Positions 44,998-53,360 of a stretch of DNA of 64,000 nt are shown piece after piece. Source of the DNA: UBA6623 sp965238125 (GTDB taxonomy: Bacteria; Acidobacteriota; Terriglobia; Bryobacterales; UBA6623); NCBI GenBank assembly GCA_965238125.1, contig OZ250179.1, positions 1,798,001-1,862,000 of the forward strand. Direction: 5' to 3'. The first letter of the stretch is position 1. Every line of letters begins with the position of its first letter. The notes under the pieces are model-generated. The model did no database searches, was not told where the DNA came from, and saw only the letters and a program-made list of their open reading frames with translations. The translations under genes and the position numbers were made by a program.

Positions 44998-45060
44998 GCG
45001 ATTGGTAGTGGCAACCGGATATACCAACAGGTATCGGCTGACGATGGGGTCAGGCAGCGC
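44998..45060. repeat. Kinase-gene trailer-like repeat, copy 2
   Basis: GGCAACCGGATATACCAACA...TATCGGCTGACGATGGGGTC resembles the stretch at 41021-41060 and 47335-47370. It lies just 3' of the HU gene without kinase coding sequence beside it. Confidence 0.35.
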
Positions 45061-45084
45061 TTCCACGGATTCATTCGGAGCGGA

Positions 45085-45351
45085 TTAGATCGACTGCAAA
45101 TCCTTGCCAGGCTTGAACCGGACCGTTTTGCCGGGGGGAATGATCACTTCTTCGCCGGTTCTTGGATTGCGACCGATACCGGTCTTGCGCGGGCGAATGT
45201 TGAAGACACCGAACCCACGCAATTCGATTCGCTCGCCTTGCTCCATCGAGCGCTTCATGGTCTCGAAAACTGCCTCCACAGCGATTTCGGCTTTCGTCTT
45301 GCTCAGGCCCGTGCGATTGACCACTTCGTTTACGATGTCGCGCTTTACCAT
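45085..45351 (-). CDS. hup: HU-type DNA-binding protein
   Basis: 88 residues, complete HU/IHF fold: MVKRDIVNEVVNRTGLSKTK, an arm region GFGVFNIRPRKTGIGRNPRT and GEEVIIPPGKTVRFKPGKDL. Nucleoid-associated protein that bends DNA. ATG 45351 is 15 bp from the end of IS1380 copy 2, so the native upstream region (now beyond 47033) has been separated and expression must come from the IS or be lost. An in-frame extension through the IS end (from 45453) would add 34 IS-derived residues and is not native. No clear SD. Confidence 0.93.
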   Translation of the reverse strand: MVKRDIVNEVVNRTGLSKTKAEIAVEAVFETMKRSMEQGERIELRGFGVFNIRPRKTGIGRNPRTGEEVIIPPGKTVRFKPGKDLQSI

Positions 45352-45366
45352 GTAGTTGTCTTTAAG

Positions 45367-47032
45367 CCAGGATTTCCATTTTGGCCCTGGCACGGTCACA
45401 GGATACACCCCCGCTGCGCCGAATACCACGTCTTTTCGCGCTGAACCCTGCACATCACCTCCGCCGGTAGGCGCCAGGGCTCGTCCGTCCGCTCACAGAC
45501 GTTGATTGAGCGGACTGAACGGCGCTCCGGCCGACACTGCTCCCTGCGAAACCTTTTTGGAGCCAAAAACTGTTGATCCTCGCCCGGGCAACGCTACCCA
45601 CCCGGCACAGGCAGCGCCCAGATCCTATGCAGCATGTCGCCGAACAGCCGCCGGTTCAGATGTCCTTCGGCCAACAGCAGCCAATAGTACCGCGCATGCT
45701 TGACCAGCCTACCGCCCGTCTTCATCAGGCGCTGTTGCAAGCTCGTCAGCGACCAGCTCTTGATCCGTTGCGGCAGCCCGAGCCTCCGCCATAGGTTCCC
45801 CAGGTTATAGGCCAGCACGCTGAGTTGCAGTCGCACTTCGTTGGCCCGGAACCGATGGCATGACAGCCTTGTCCAATGCGTCGCTTGTTTGCCTTCCTTG
45901 ATCCACTGCTCCGCCGTGCCGCGCTTGTTGTAGAACCGCACCAGCGAGCGGCTCGGCAAGGCCATGCTCGTGACGATGAAACCGACGCGAGGAAACAACT
46001 CACCTTGGTGATGCTCGACCTTCGCAACAACCCGCCGGGACTTCGACCAGCTCGCGGCCTGATACCGAAAGCTCCTGTAGCGCACCAGGGGCTTTGCGCT
46101 CGGCCTGCCCGGCGGACGAAACAGGATATCTTCGATCTCCAGCTCCAGGCTCTTGTTGGCCGGGATGCGAATCACGTAGTCCACGCCGCGCTCCTCCAAC
46201 GTCTCGTAAATATCCGGCTTGGCGAAGGCGGCATCGGCCCGGAACGTCACCTGTTTGCCCTCCGCCTGTTGGCGTTCGATTTCCGGCAGCAGCAGCTCGT
46301 CCCAGTCCTCGGCGCTGGACACGTTGCCCGGTCGCAACTTTGCCGCCAAGCAATCGCCGTGCTGGTTGAACAGCAACAGTGGGTGGTAGCAGACCGACTC
46401 GAAGTGGCCGTTGTAGGCGCTGCCTTCCTGCCGGCCGTGGACGGGGCTCTCGGTAGAGTCCATGTCCAGCACGACGCACGCGGAGTCATCACCGGCCTCG
46501 GCTTGCGCGATCAACTCGCGGTTCACCGCCATCAGCCCGATCAGATTCTCGTCGCCGGCGAGCATGGCGGTCTCGAAGCTCTGCAGCCGGGAGGTCAGCG
46601 CCGCGCCGCGATCCCAGTTCTTCTTCGAGCCAATCAGCCGAAAGGTTGGATCGGCGGAGACACGAACGGCGTCGTTGAGATCCTCGTAGCCCGCCAAGCG
46701 GGAGTAGACCGACTGTCGCAGCAGATCGACGAACGGGAACTTCTTGTTCGAGCCTTGCCGCGAATCCGTCAGATGCTCGTCTATCAGCTTGCCTAGTCCG
46801 AGTCGTTCGTCCAGTTCGCGAATGAGAATCAGCCCGCCATCCGAGGTGACTCGCGATCCTTGGAAATCGACCTTGAGAAATCCATTGAAGGTGAGCTGAA
46901 ACGGTTTGTTTTCTTTTTCACCCATTGGGTGTTGATCTCCTCAGCGCCTTGAGTGCTTTCAAGCCCGCATAAATAAAGGCGTCCGAGTCCACCCGATGGT
47001 TAGCAGAACCGAAACTAAAGTGGAAATCCGGG
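45367..47032 (-). mobile_element. IS1380-family element, copy 2 (intact)
   Basis: 1666 bp with ends CCAGGATTTCCATTTTGG and CCCGGATTTCCACTTTAG. Perfect 5-bp target duplication TTAAG at 45362-45366 and 47033-47037. Contains a complete transposase and is nearly identical to copy 1, so either was a recent donor. Inserted just upstream of the HU gene. Confidence 0.95.
45594..46925 (-). CDS. IS1380-family transposase (intact)
   Basis: 443 residues. Catalytic regions VVLDMDSTE (~150), FRADAAFAKPDI (~227) and NKRGTAEQWIKEGKQA (~348) give the DDE triad; GNLWRRLGLP and RYYWLLLAEGHLNRRLF are family-typical C-terminal blocks. An ATG start with AACACCC just upstream but no strong SD. About 34 residues differ from copy 3, so that copy is a distinct subtype. 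Confidence 0.95.
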   Translation of the reverse strand: MGEKENKPFQLTFNGFLKVDFQGSRVTSDGGLILIRELDERLGLGKLIDEHLTDSRQGSNKKFPFVDLLRQSVYSRLAGYEDLNDAVRVSADPTFRLIGSKKNWDRGAALTSRLQSFETAMLAGDENLIGLMAVNRELIAQAEAGDDSACVVLDMDSTESPVHGRQEGSAYNGHFESVCYHPLLLFNQHGDCLAAKLRPGNVSSAEDWDELLLPEIERQQAEGKQVTFRADAAFAKPDIYETLEERGVDYVIRIPANKSLELEIEDILFRPPGRPSAKPLVRYRSFRYQAASWSKSRRVVAKVEHHQGELFPRVGFIVTSMALPSRSLVRFYNKRGTAEQWIKEGKQATHWTRLSCHRFRANEVRLQLSVLAYNLGNLWRRLGLPQRIKSWSLTSLQQRLMKTGGRLVKHARYYWLLLAEGHLNRRLFGDMLHRIWALPVPGG

Positions 47033-47211
47033 TTAAGGGCTTGGCCACCTCGTTGTGAGGTCGATGGTTGGAGACGGCTCGACCCTTTGTGAAGAATCAC
47101 TTGCGCCGGAATTTCCAACTCGGAAATTCGGCTAGCACATGGTACACCCTCTGTCCTGCCGAATACAAGGACTTTGCCGCCGGTGCCCGCCGTGGCGCGG
47201 AGAAAGTTTCA

Positions 47212-47256
47212 CGATCGGATTACTGGCGGCAACTCTTCCGTTGAGCTATCCGATCG
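47212..47256. repeat. Hairpin, 9-bp perfect stem
   Basis: CGATCGGAT (47212-47220) and ATCCGATCG (47248-47256) enclose 27 bases that include CAAC/GTTG. It superficially resembles a tRNA 5' half on the minus strand (GATAGCTCAACGG...) but lacks anticodon and T arms. Confidence 0.4.
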
Positions 47257-47406
47257 GAGCATCGCCAGGCCCTTGATTCGGCCCGGCTTTCGACTCCTTC
47301 GACCACGTTCTGAGGACCTGAGCGCGGATTGATAGTGGGAACCGGATTTCGCGACAGCTATCCGCAGATGGGCGCTATGTGGTTTGTTTCAAGGAGTTTA
47401 GTCCTG

Positions 47407-47490
47407 CTAGCGGTCGCGGATCTCTTCGTACCAGTTCTCTGTAATGTGAAGTGCGGGCTTGCGTTGTGTCTCGCCTTCGTGCGGACTGTC
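47407..47490 (-). pseudogene. Kinase-TolB gene, second C-terminal fossil
   Basis: Minus strand reads ...ETQRKPALHITENWYEEIRD-R-stop (stop at 47407-47409), matching the intact gene's ...EQEVSIRVVQNWYEEFRD. The trailer-like sequence at 47335-47406 continues the similarity on the 3' side. Confidence 0.55.
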
Positions 47491-47518
47491 GCACGCGCAC
47501 CTGAAGACTGGGCAGGGT

Positions 47519-47565
47519 CTATTCCAGGCGGGTCCGATCAGGGGCTTCGCACACACCGCTTTCAC
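47519..47565 (-). pseudogene. 3' end of the DCC-family gene, cut off by IS1380 copy 3
   Basis: After removing the IS and one copy of TTCAC, the minus strand joins KLAKRCE (at 49230) to SGVCEAPDRTRLE and a stop at 47519-47521, giving a 140-residue native protein. Confidence 0.75.
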
Positions 47566-49229
47566 CCCGCATTTTCAATTTGATGTATGAGCTTCAGACC
47601 ATCCAGCGACCTTCAGCGTCTTTATTGATAGGGGCTAGAGCCCGATAAGGACGCCATGGAGGTCAACACCCGATGGGTGAAAAAGAAAACAAGCCGTTTC
47701 AGCTCACGTTCAATGGATTTCTCAAAGTCGATTTCCAAGGATCGCGAGTCACCTCGGATGGCGGTCTGATTCTCGTTCGCGAACTGGATGAACGACTCGG
47801 ACTCGGGAAGCTGATCGACGAGCATCTCAGCGACTCGCGACAAGGCTTGAACAAGAAGTTCCCGCTGGCCGATCTGCTGCGGCAGTCGGTCTACAGCCGA
47901 CTCGCTGGCTACGAGGACCTCAATGACGCCGTTCGAGTATCCGCCGATCCGACCTTTCGCTTGATCGGCTCGAAGAGGAACTGGGATCGCGGAGCAGCCT
48001 TGACCTCGACGCTGCATGGCTTCGAGACGGAGATGCTGGCGAGCGAAGAGAACTTGCTGGGGCTGATGGCAGTGAACCGGGAGCTGGTCGCGCAAGCCGA
48101 AGCTCCCGACGGTTCAGACCGCGTGGTGCTCGACATGGACTCCACGGAGAGCCCCGTCCACGGCCAACAGGAAGGCAGTGCCTACAACGGCCATTTTGAG
48201 TCCCTCTGCTATCACCCGCTGTTGCTGTTCAACCAGCACGGCGACTGCCTAGGCGCGAAGCTGCGTCCCGGCAACGTGCACAGCGCCGAGGACTGGGACG
48301 AGCTGCTACTGCCGGAGATCGAACGACAACAGGCGGAGGGCAAACAGGTGACGTTCCGCGCCGACGCCGCCTTCGCCAAGCCCGAGATCTACGAGGCGAT
48401 GGAGGAGCGCGGCGTGGACTACGTGATTCGCATCCCGGCGAACAAGAGCCTGGAGCTGGAGATCGAGGACATCCTGTTTCGGCCACCGGGCAGGCCGAAC
48501 GCCAAGCCCCTAGTGCGCTACAAGAGTTTTCGCTATCAGGCCGAGAGCTGGTCGAAGGCAAGGCGAGTTGTCGCCAAGGTCGAGCATCACCAGGGCGAAC
48601 TATTCCCGCGCGTCGGATTTGTCGTGACGAGCATGAGCTTGCCGAGCCGCTCGGTCGTGCGGTTCTACAACAAGCGCGGCACGGCGGAGCAGTGGATCAA
48701 AGAAGGCAAACAGGCCACGCACTGGACCCGCTTGTCGTGTCACCGCTTCCGAGCCAACGAAGTACGGCTGCAACTCAGCGTGCTGGCCTACAACCTGGGC
48801 AACCTGTGGCGGCGGCTAGGGCTGCCGCACAGGATCAAGAGCTGGTCGCTAACGAGTTTGCAACACAGGTTGATGAAGACCGGCGGTCGGCTGGTCAAGC
48901 ATGCTCGCTACTACTGGTTGCTGCTGGCGGAGGGGCATCTGAACCGGCGGCTGTTCGGTGACATGCTGCATAGGATCTGGGCGCTGCCTGTGCCGGGTGG
49001 GTAGCGTTGCGGGCGAGGATCAACAGTTTTTGGCTCCAAAAAGGTTTCGCAGGGAGCAGTGTCGGCCGGAGCGCCGTTCAGTCCGCTCAATCAACGTCTG
49101 TGAGCGGACGGACGAGCCCTGGCGCCTACCGGCGGAGGTGATGTGCAGGGTTCAGCGCGAAAAGACGTGGTATTCGGCGCAACGGGGGTGTATCCTGTGA
49201 CCGTGCCAGGGCCAAAATGGAAATCCTGG
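47566..49229 (+). mobile_element. IS1380-family element, copy 3 (distinct subtype)
   Basis: 1664 bp in the opposite orientation to copies 1 and 2. Left end CCCGCATTTTCAATTTGATG at 47566; right end reads CCAGGATTTCCATTTTGG inward from 49229. Perfect 5-bp target duplication TTCAC at 47561-47565 and 49230-49234. The left end and 5' leader differ clearly from the other copies while the right end is nearly identical, suggesting mosaic or divergent origin. Disrupts a DCC-family gene. Confidence 0.93.
47673..49004 (+). CDS. IS1380-family transposase (intact, copy 3)
   Basis: 443 residues, about 92% identical to the copy 2 protein by my count (some 34 changes, clustered at 50-160). All three catalytic regions are present (VVLDMDSTE, FRADAAFAKPEI, NKRGTAEQWIKEGKQA). 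GGAGG lies ten bases before ATG 47673, a better ribosome site than in copies 1 and 2. Confidence 0.95.
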   Translation: MGEKENKPFQLTFNGFLKVDFQGSRVTSDGGLILVRELDERLGLGKLIDEHLSDSRQGLNKKFPLADLLRQSVYSRLAGYEDLNDAVRVSADPTFRLIGSKRNWDRGAALTSTLHGFETEMLASEENLLGLMAVNRELVAQAEAPDGSDRVVLDMDSTESPVHGQQEGSAYNGHFESLCYHPLLLFNQHGDCLGAKLRPGNVHSAEDWDELLLPEIERQQAEGKQVTFRADAAFAKPEIYEAMEERGVDYVIRIPANKSLELEIEDILFRPPGRPNAKPLVRYKSFRYQAESWSKARRVVAKVEHHQGELFPRVGFVVTSMSLPSRSVVRFYNKRGTAEQWIKEGKQATHWTRLSCHRFRANEVRLQLSVLAYNLGNLWRRLGLPHRIKSWSLTSLQHRLMKTGGRLVKHARYYWLLLAEGHLNRRLFGDMLHRIWALPVPGG

Positions 49230-49610
49230 TTCACACCTCTTAGCAAGCTTGTAGCGATGCTTCGCGACCCAGCCATAGCCGGAGAGGCGAGAGATCCATT
49301 TCAGGACCGGGACACGATACAGCCAAGCCCCGAGTTTCCAACCGCTCAGGCGGCGCGCGATCTGGTACACCGCGTCAGCACCCACGTCGATTGAACCGTC
49401 GGGGTTGACCAGCCGCATGCCCGAGTTGAAATCGCCCTCGGCCAGCTTGGGAAACCGCTGCTTCAGTCCCTCGGACTGGCGCGGCACGTATTCGAAAACG
49501 CCAGCCGTGTCTCGCCGCTTCATCCTCTCGACCTGCTTCAGGCAAAACGGACACTCTCCGTCGTAGACGACGAAGTGGGCAGGTTCTCCGGTGGTTTGCA
49601 CCGTGGGCAT
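49230..49610 (-). pseudogene. DCC-family (DUF393) thiol-disulfide protein, interrupted near its C-terminus
   Basis: 127 native codons from ATG 49610. VVYDGECPFCLKQVERMKRRD carries the DxxCPxC motif (DGECPFC) of the DUF393/DCC family. GSIDVGADAVYQIARRLSGW and WLYRVPVLKWISRLSGYGWV are the family's second half. The IS enters after KLAKRCE; readthrough would add 25 IS-encoded residues. Only 13 residues are lost, so some function may survive. TACACT (49618-49623) seven bases upstream of the start suggests a leaderless transcript. Confidence 0.88.
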
Positions 49611-49617
49611 CGCTTTT

Positions 49618-49623
49618 AGTGTA
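49618..49623 (-). promoter_or_regulatory. -10 box TACACT, leaderless-type, DCC gene
   Basis: TACACT on the minus strand ends seven bases before ATG 49610. The remaining gap up to 49872 shows no gene. Confidence 0.4.
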
Positions 49624-49872
49624 CCGATTCGGTATGGGGCGGAATTGCTCGCTCTGGCCTAGGGATGGCTTGCTGGGGCATTGTCAAGTTAACGGTGGTC
49701 GGTGACAATTGACCAATGGAATCACTGTATCGACGTCACCACTTTCCACCCGAGATCATCAGCCACGCGGTTTGGTTGTACCATCGGTTCACGCTGAGTT
49801 TCGCGATGTCGAGGACCTGCTCGCTGAGCGGGGCATCACAGGACGAGCGCTATGCGGTTCGTTTCGGGGGGC

Positions 49873-52611
49873 TTAGTCCCGCTCGCGGTCGCGGAACTCC
49901 TCGTACCAGTTTTGGACGACGCGAATCGAGACTTCCTGCTCGGCTTCCTCGTCGACCGGCGCGAGCAAGACAAAGCGCCGGCCGTCAGCCGAAACGTCAT
50001 ATCGGGGATAGGCCCACGCAGGTGGTGGCACCAAGGCGCGGTGCTCGAATAGCCGGGTCACCGAACCCACCGAAAAGTCAGGGCGGGTCGACACCTCAAC
50101 GGCCATCAGCGTGGTCCCCTCCACGTAGAAGATCTCCTTGCCGTCCCGACTCCAGCGCGGCTGCATCCCGCCGTTGGTCGACACCGCCGTCCTGGCGCCT
50201 CCTTCGGGAAAGGGCCTCACATAGATTTCGTTCCGGTCTGATTCGTTGGACCGGTATACGAGAAATCGACCGTCCGGGGATAGCTTCGCAAGGCCCTCCG
50301 CATAGGGGGTCTGCAAATAGGGGTGCGGCTCCCAGTCGCCGCCTTCTCCCTTGCGTTCCAAATACCAGATGTCAAACCCGGTTTCCGCATCGCCGATCCC
50401 GTAAACAAGATATCGACCGTCCTGGGACCAGTCGGTGGCAATCTCGTTATTCGGACCGGCCGCCAGGGGTCTCGGCTTGTCGCTGCCATCGGCCTTCCGC
50501 AAGAAAATGTCGTAGCTGCCCTCCCGAAAGGAAGCGAACACAAGTTCGGCCCCGGTGGGAGACCAAAGCGGAGCCTCGTCAGCATTCTCCGAAAAGGTCA
50601 AGCGGTTTTTCACCCCGCGGCTGATTTCCCAGATCCACACATCGAAATTCGCGCCTTCCAGGGCCGACACGGCCACCTTCTGTCCGTCGGGGGACAATGC
50701 CGGATCGCCGCTGTCGAACTGTGGCGAGCCGATCTCCTCGATCTTCTGCCCCGCGCGGTCGAGCCACACGAGCTGTCGTTGCTGCTGCCCGAAGCCGTCG
50801 AGGTAGACCAGCGTTTGATCGGCCGCCACCGTGGGACCACCACCGTTCTGCGTGATCGGGAAAGCCTCCCCTACCGCGCGCAAGCTGCTCAACGAAAAAG
50901 GCAGCGCCCAGAGTTCGTCGGCGCCGAGATCCGACTGATAGATCAGGTGTCCGCTCGAGGAGTAGAACGGCTGGGTTCCCGGCCCCAAAATCTCTCGCCG
51001 TCCGCCGTCAAGATCTTGGAGCATCATAGTTCTTCCCATGGCTGCTCCAAACGTGTAAACCAGGACGCGAGTGCCCGCCCCGGCCGGCAAGAAATGCGGT
51101 TGAGCCAAGAACCCGGTTGGGCCTCCCTCCGTGGAGCCGGGTTGCTCCTTCTCGATCACAAGATTCGCCTCGCCCCCGCGGGCGGGCACTTCGTAGATGT
51201 CGTAGTTGCCGGAGCTGAAAGCAATCGATTGGCCGTCGGCGCTCCACGATCCGCCCGCGAAGGCGAGGGAAGGAAGCGGGCATAGCCGGATCGGGATGCC
51301 GTCGGCGACCGCGACCTTCATCAACTCGCCGCCCGCGGCAAACCCGACGAAGGCGCTGTCAGGGGACCAGAAGGGCAGGAAGGCCCCGTCCGTGCCTTCC
51401 AGAACACGCGGCCGCGATTGGTCGAGATCGCGGATCCAAAGCTTCCCCTCCGTGCCGGCACCGGTGTACGCGATGTGCCTGCCGTTGGGCGAGATCGCGA
51501 CGCCGGCCTGCGCAGCGCTCGTCGGCACGTCCACCGCCGGCGTAATGGCGAATCGTCGCAAGGGCGCTTCCGGAGCGGGCTGCCGAAAGTGAACGAACGC
51601 AAGCACCAACAAAGCGATCGCGGTGACGGCGAGCAGCGCCTGATAGAGACGCAGATGTTTGTTCGGGGCCGCTTCCGTCGCGGCGATCGGCGACGCCTCG
51701 GTCTGAACAGAACCCTGGGCAGTCACGACCGGCTCAACCAGCGCTTGACTCGCCGCAGACGCGACCTGGGAGCGCACGATCGTCGAGCGTCCCGACTTCA
51801 GTTTCTCCCGCAGCGTTCCCAGATCGACCACCAACTCGTCGGCGTGCTGATAGCGTTGACCGGCAGCTTTCGCCAGGCATTTGTTGACGAGCAATTCGAG
51901 TTCGATCGGTATCCGGGTCCGCAAGCCGGTGAGCGGCTCCGGCTCTTCGTGCATGATCTCGTAGACGAGCGCCTGATCGTACAGACCCTTGAACGGCCGC
52001 TGGCCGCAAACCATTTCGTAGAGTACGCACCCCAGCGCCCAAATATCGGTCCGGTGATCGACCTTCGCCCCCTCGGCTTGCTCGGGCGACATGTAGGCAA
52101 CGGTGCCGAGCGTCATATCGAACTTGGTAAGCTTCGAGCCTTCCGTCAGCAATGCCAGCCCGAAGTCCATCACCGTTACGTGGGCCTTGTCGTCCACGAT
52201 CACGTTGCCCGGTTTGATGTCGCGGTGGACGACACCCTTTTCGTGAGCGGCTTCCAACCCCTTGGCGATTTGCTGCGCGATGTCGAGAGCTTCGGGGATC
52301 TTCAGCGGGCCTTGCTCGATACGTTTATCGAGACTATCGCCCTCAATGAAGACCATCGCCAAAAAGGTTTGGCCGTCCTCTTCGCCGATCTCGTAGACGG
52401 GGCAGACGTTCGGGTGGTGAACTGACGCCGCAGCCTTGGCCTCTCGATGGAATCGCTTGTTGGCCTCCTCGTCTTGCAGCAAGTGGGAGGAAAGGAATTT
52501 GAGAGCCACCGGCCGGTCGAGCTTCGTATCTTCGGCCTTGTAGACGACACCCATCCCGCCTTCGCCGAGCTTCTCGGTGATGCGGTAGTGGCTGATGGTT
52601 TGGTCGATCAA
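49873..52611 (-). CDS. Membrane Ser/Thr protein kinase with TolB/WD40-like propeller (intact)
   Basis: 912 residues, TTG start (MIDQTISHYRITEKLGEGGM). Kinase domain ~1-275: glycine loop GEGGMGVVYKA, VALKFL, catalytic HRDIKPGNV, VMDFGLALL and SPEQAEG are all intact. A linker and one membrane helix (LLAVTAIALLVLAFVHF, ~330-346) lead to an outward TolB-like propeller with repeats such as SPNGRHIAYTGAG, SPDGQKVAVSALEG, SPTGAELVFASFREG and SPDGRFLVYRSNES. This is a one-component sensor: propeller outside, kinase inside. Intact parent of at least five degraded relatives in this window. Confidence 0.93.
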   Translation of the reverse strand: MIDQTISHYRITEKLGEGGMGVVYKAEDTKLDRPVALKFLSSHLLQDEEANKRFHREAKAAASVHHPNVCPVYEIGEEDGQTFLAMVFIEGDSLDKRIEQGPLKIPEALDIAQQIAKGLEAAHEKGVVHRDIKPGNVIVDDKAHVTVMDFGLALLTEGSKLTKFDMTLGTVAYMSPEQAEGAKVDHRTDIWALGCVLYEMVCGQRPFKGLYDQALVYEIMHEEPEPLTGLRTRIPIELELLVNKCLAKAAGQRYQHADELVVDLGTLREKLKSGRSTIVRSQVASAASQALVEPVVTAQGSVQTEASPIAATEAAPNKHLRLYQALLAVTAIALLVLAFVHFRQPAPEAPLRRFAITPAVDVPTSAAQAGVAISPNGRHIAYTGAGTEGKLWIRDLDQSRPRVLEGTDGAFLPFWSPDSAFVGFAAGGELMKVAVADGIPIRLCPLPSLAFAGGSWSADGQSIAFSSGNYDIYEVPARGGEANLVIEKEQPGSTEGGPTGFLAQPHFLPAGAGTRVLVYTFGAAMGRTMMLQDLDGGRREILGPGTQPFYSSSGHLIYQSDLGADELWALPFSLSSLRAVGEAFPITQNGGGPTVAADQTLVYLDGFGQQQRQLVWLDRAGQKIEEIGSPQFDSGDPALSPDGQKVAVSALEGANFDVWIWEISRGVKNRLTFSENADEAPLWSPTGAELVFASFREGSYDIFLRKADGSDKPRPLAAGPNNEIATDWSQDGRYLVYGIGDAETGFDIWYLERKGEGGDWEPHPYLQTPYAEGLAKLSPDGRFLVYRSNESDRNEIYVRPFPEGGARTAVSTNGGMQPRWSRDGKEIFYVEGTTLMAVEVSTRPDFSVGSVTRLFEHRALVPPPAWAYPRYDVSADGRRFVLLAPVDEEAEQEVSIRVVQNWYEEFRDRERD

Positions 52612-52620
52612 GATGGGGCT

Positions 52621-52663
52621 ATTGTAGCGCTGCCCGGATAGATAACGATAACAATCGATGTCA
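52621..52663 (-). promoter_or_regulatory. Conserved kinase-family promoter, copy B
   Basis: Minus strand: TGACATCGATTGTTATC (52663-52647), 20 bases, TACAAT (52626-52621), nine bases to TTG 52611. The 17-mer is identical to copy A at 40901-40917 and equally spaced. The remaining ~220 bp up to 52882 show nothing else. Confidence 0.55.
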
Positions 52664-52882
52664 CTCGCTATCGGTCGGAGCCCGACCCAAACGCTTGATT
52701 TGGGGCCAGCTTCCGGCCGTCCGGCGAGCTGCTGAGTGGACTCAGGGAGCCGGTAGGTGGTGAGAAAGATATTTCCCCGACAGCTCTATTCTATCGAGGG
52801 ACGATCGGGCGAACCGATCCCGTCGGAGGGGATGCGCTCGAGTGTCGCAGTTTTTAGGCGAAAGGCGACAGCTTTGGCGCAT

Positions 52883-53179
52883 TCAAGGTGGATGCGCCAG
52901 CCGCTTATCCTGGATGATCTCCCGTAGCTCTTGACTGGGCTTGAAGAAGGGGATCTTCTTGGGAGGAACTTGCACCGGTTGGCCCGATTTGGGGTTCCGT
53001 GCGATACGCCCTCGGCGCTGCCGAGTGCCGAAGCTGCCGAATCTTCGAATCTCAACTCTCCGGCCCTCTCGCAATGCTTTGGCTACGCTCTCGAAGACCG
53101 TTTCTACAATTGACTCAGCCTCTCTGCGAGAACATTCGACGACGCGGGCCACTTCTTCGACGAGGTGTGCCTTGGTCAC
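52883..53179 (-). CDS. IHF/HU-family DNA-binding protein
   Basis: 98 residues from GTG 53179 (VTKAHLVEEVARVVECSRRE), the usual start of IHF-beta-like proteins. ATG 53263 would give 28 extra residues and lies inside the last codons of the broken ssb gene. Motifs are RRFGSFGTRQRRGRIARNPK and GQPVQVPPKKIPFFKPSQEL. Gene order ssb-ihf with 65 bp between suggests a former operon now cut by the IS630-like insertion upstream. Confidence 0.88.
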   Translation of the reverse strand: MTKAHLVEEVARVVECSRREAESIVETVFESVAKALREGRRVEIRRFGSFGTRQRRGRIARNPKSGQPVQVPPKKIPFFKPSQELREIIQDKRLAHPP

Positions 53180-53244
53180 CGTTTTGCCGCTGTTTTCAAT
53201 TGGAGCAACGTTCCGATGTGGGACGGTCTCGTATTCGTCGCTTT

Positions 53245-53338
53245 CAGAATGGCGTGTCGTCATCGCTGACCCCGAGCACGTCTTTCGCGCCCTTCTCCGA
53301 GGTCCCGCTGGTCTTCTCATCGCGACTCAGCAAGATTA
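53245..53338 (-). pseudogene. ssb copy 2, 3' fragment
   Basis: Reads ILLSRDEKTSGTSEKGAKDV-LGVSDDDTPF-stop: the end of an OB-fold SSB and its acidic protein-interaction tail (DDDTPF, cf. DDDIPF). It joins seamlessly to the fragment at 54432-54535 once the IS and one TA are removed (...VVAEN-LILLSRDEK...). Confidence 0.85.
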
Positions 53339-53360
53339 CTGAGTCTCGCATAATATACTG

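Larger units (their letters stand above)
47033..47565. other. 533 bp gap between two IS1380 copies, holding displaced gene ends
   Basis: Contains the former upstream region of the HU gene next to 47033, a hairpin at 47212-47256, a kinase C-terminal fossil at 47407-47490, and the severed 3' end of the DCC gene at 47519-47565. No complete gene. Confidence 0.6.

Noticed and set aside
47212..47262. tRNA gene
   Set aside because: Only a D-arm-like half is present; no anticodon arm or T-arm. Kept as a hairpin.
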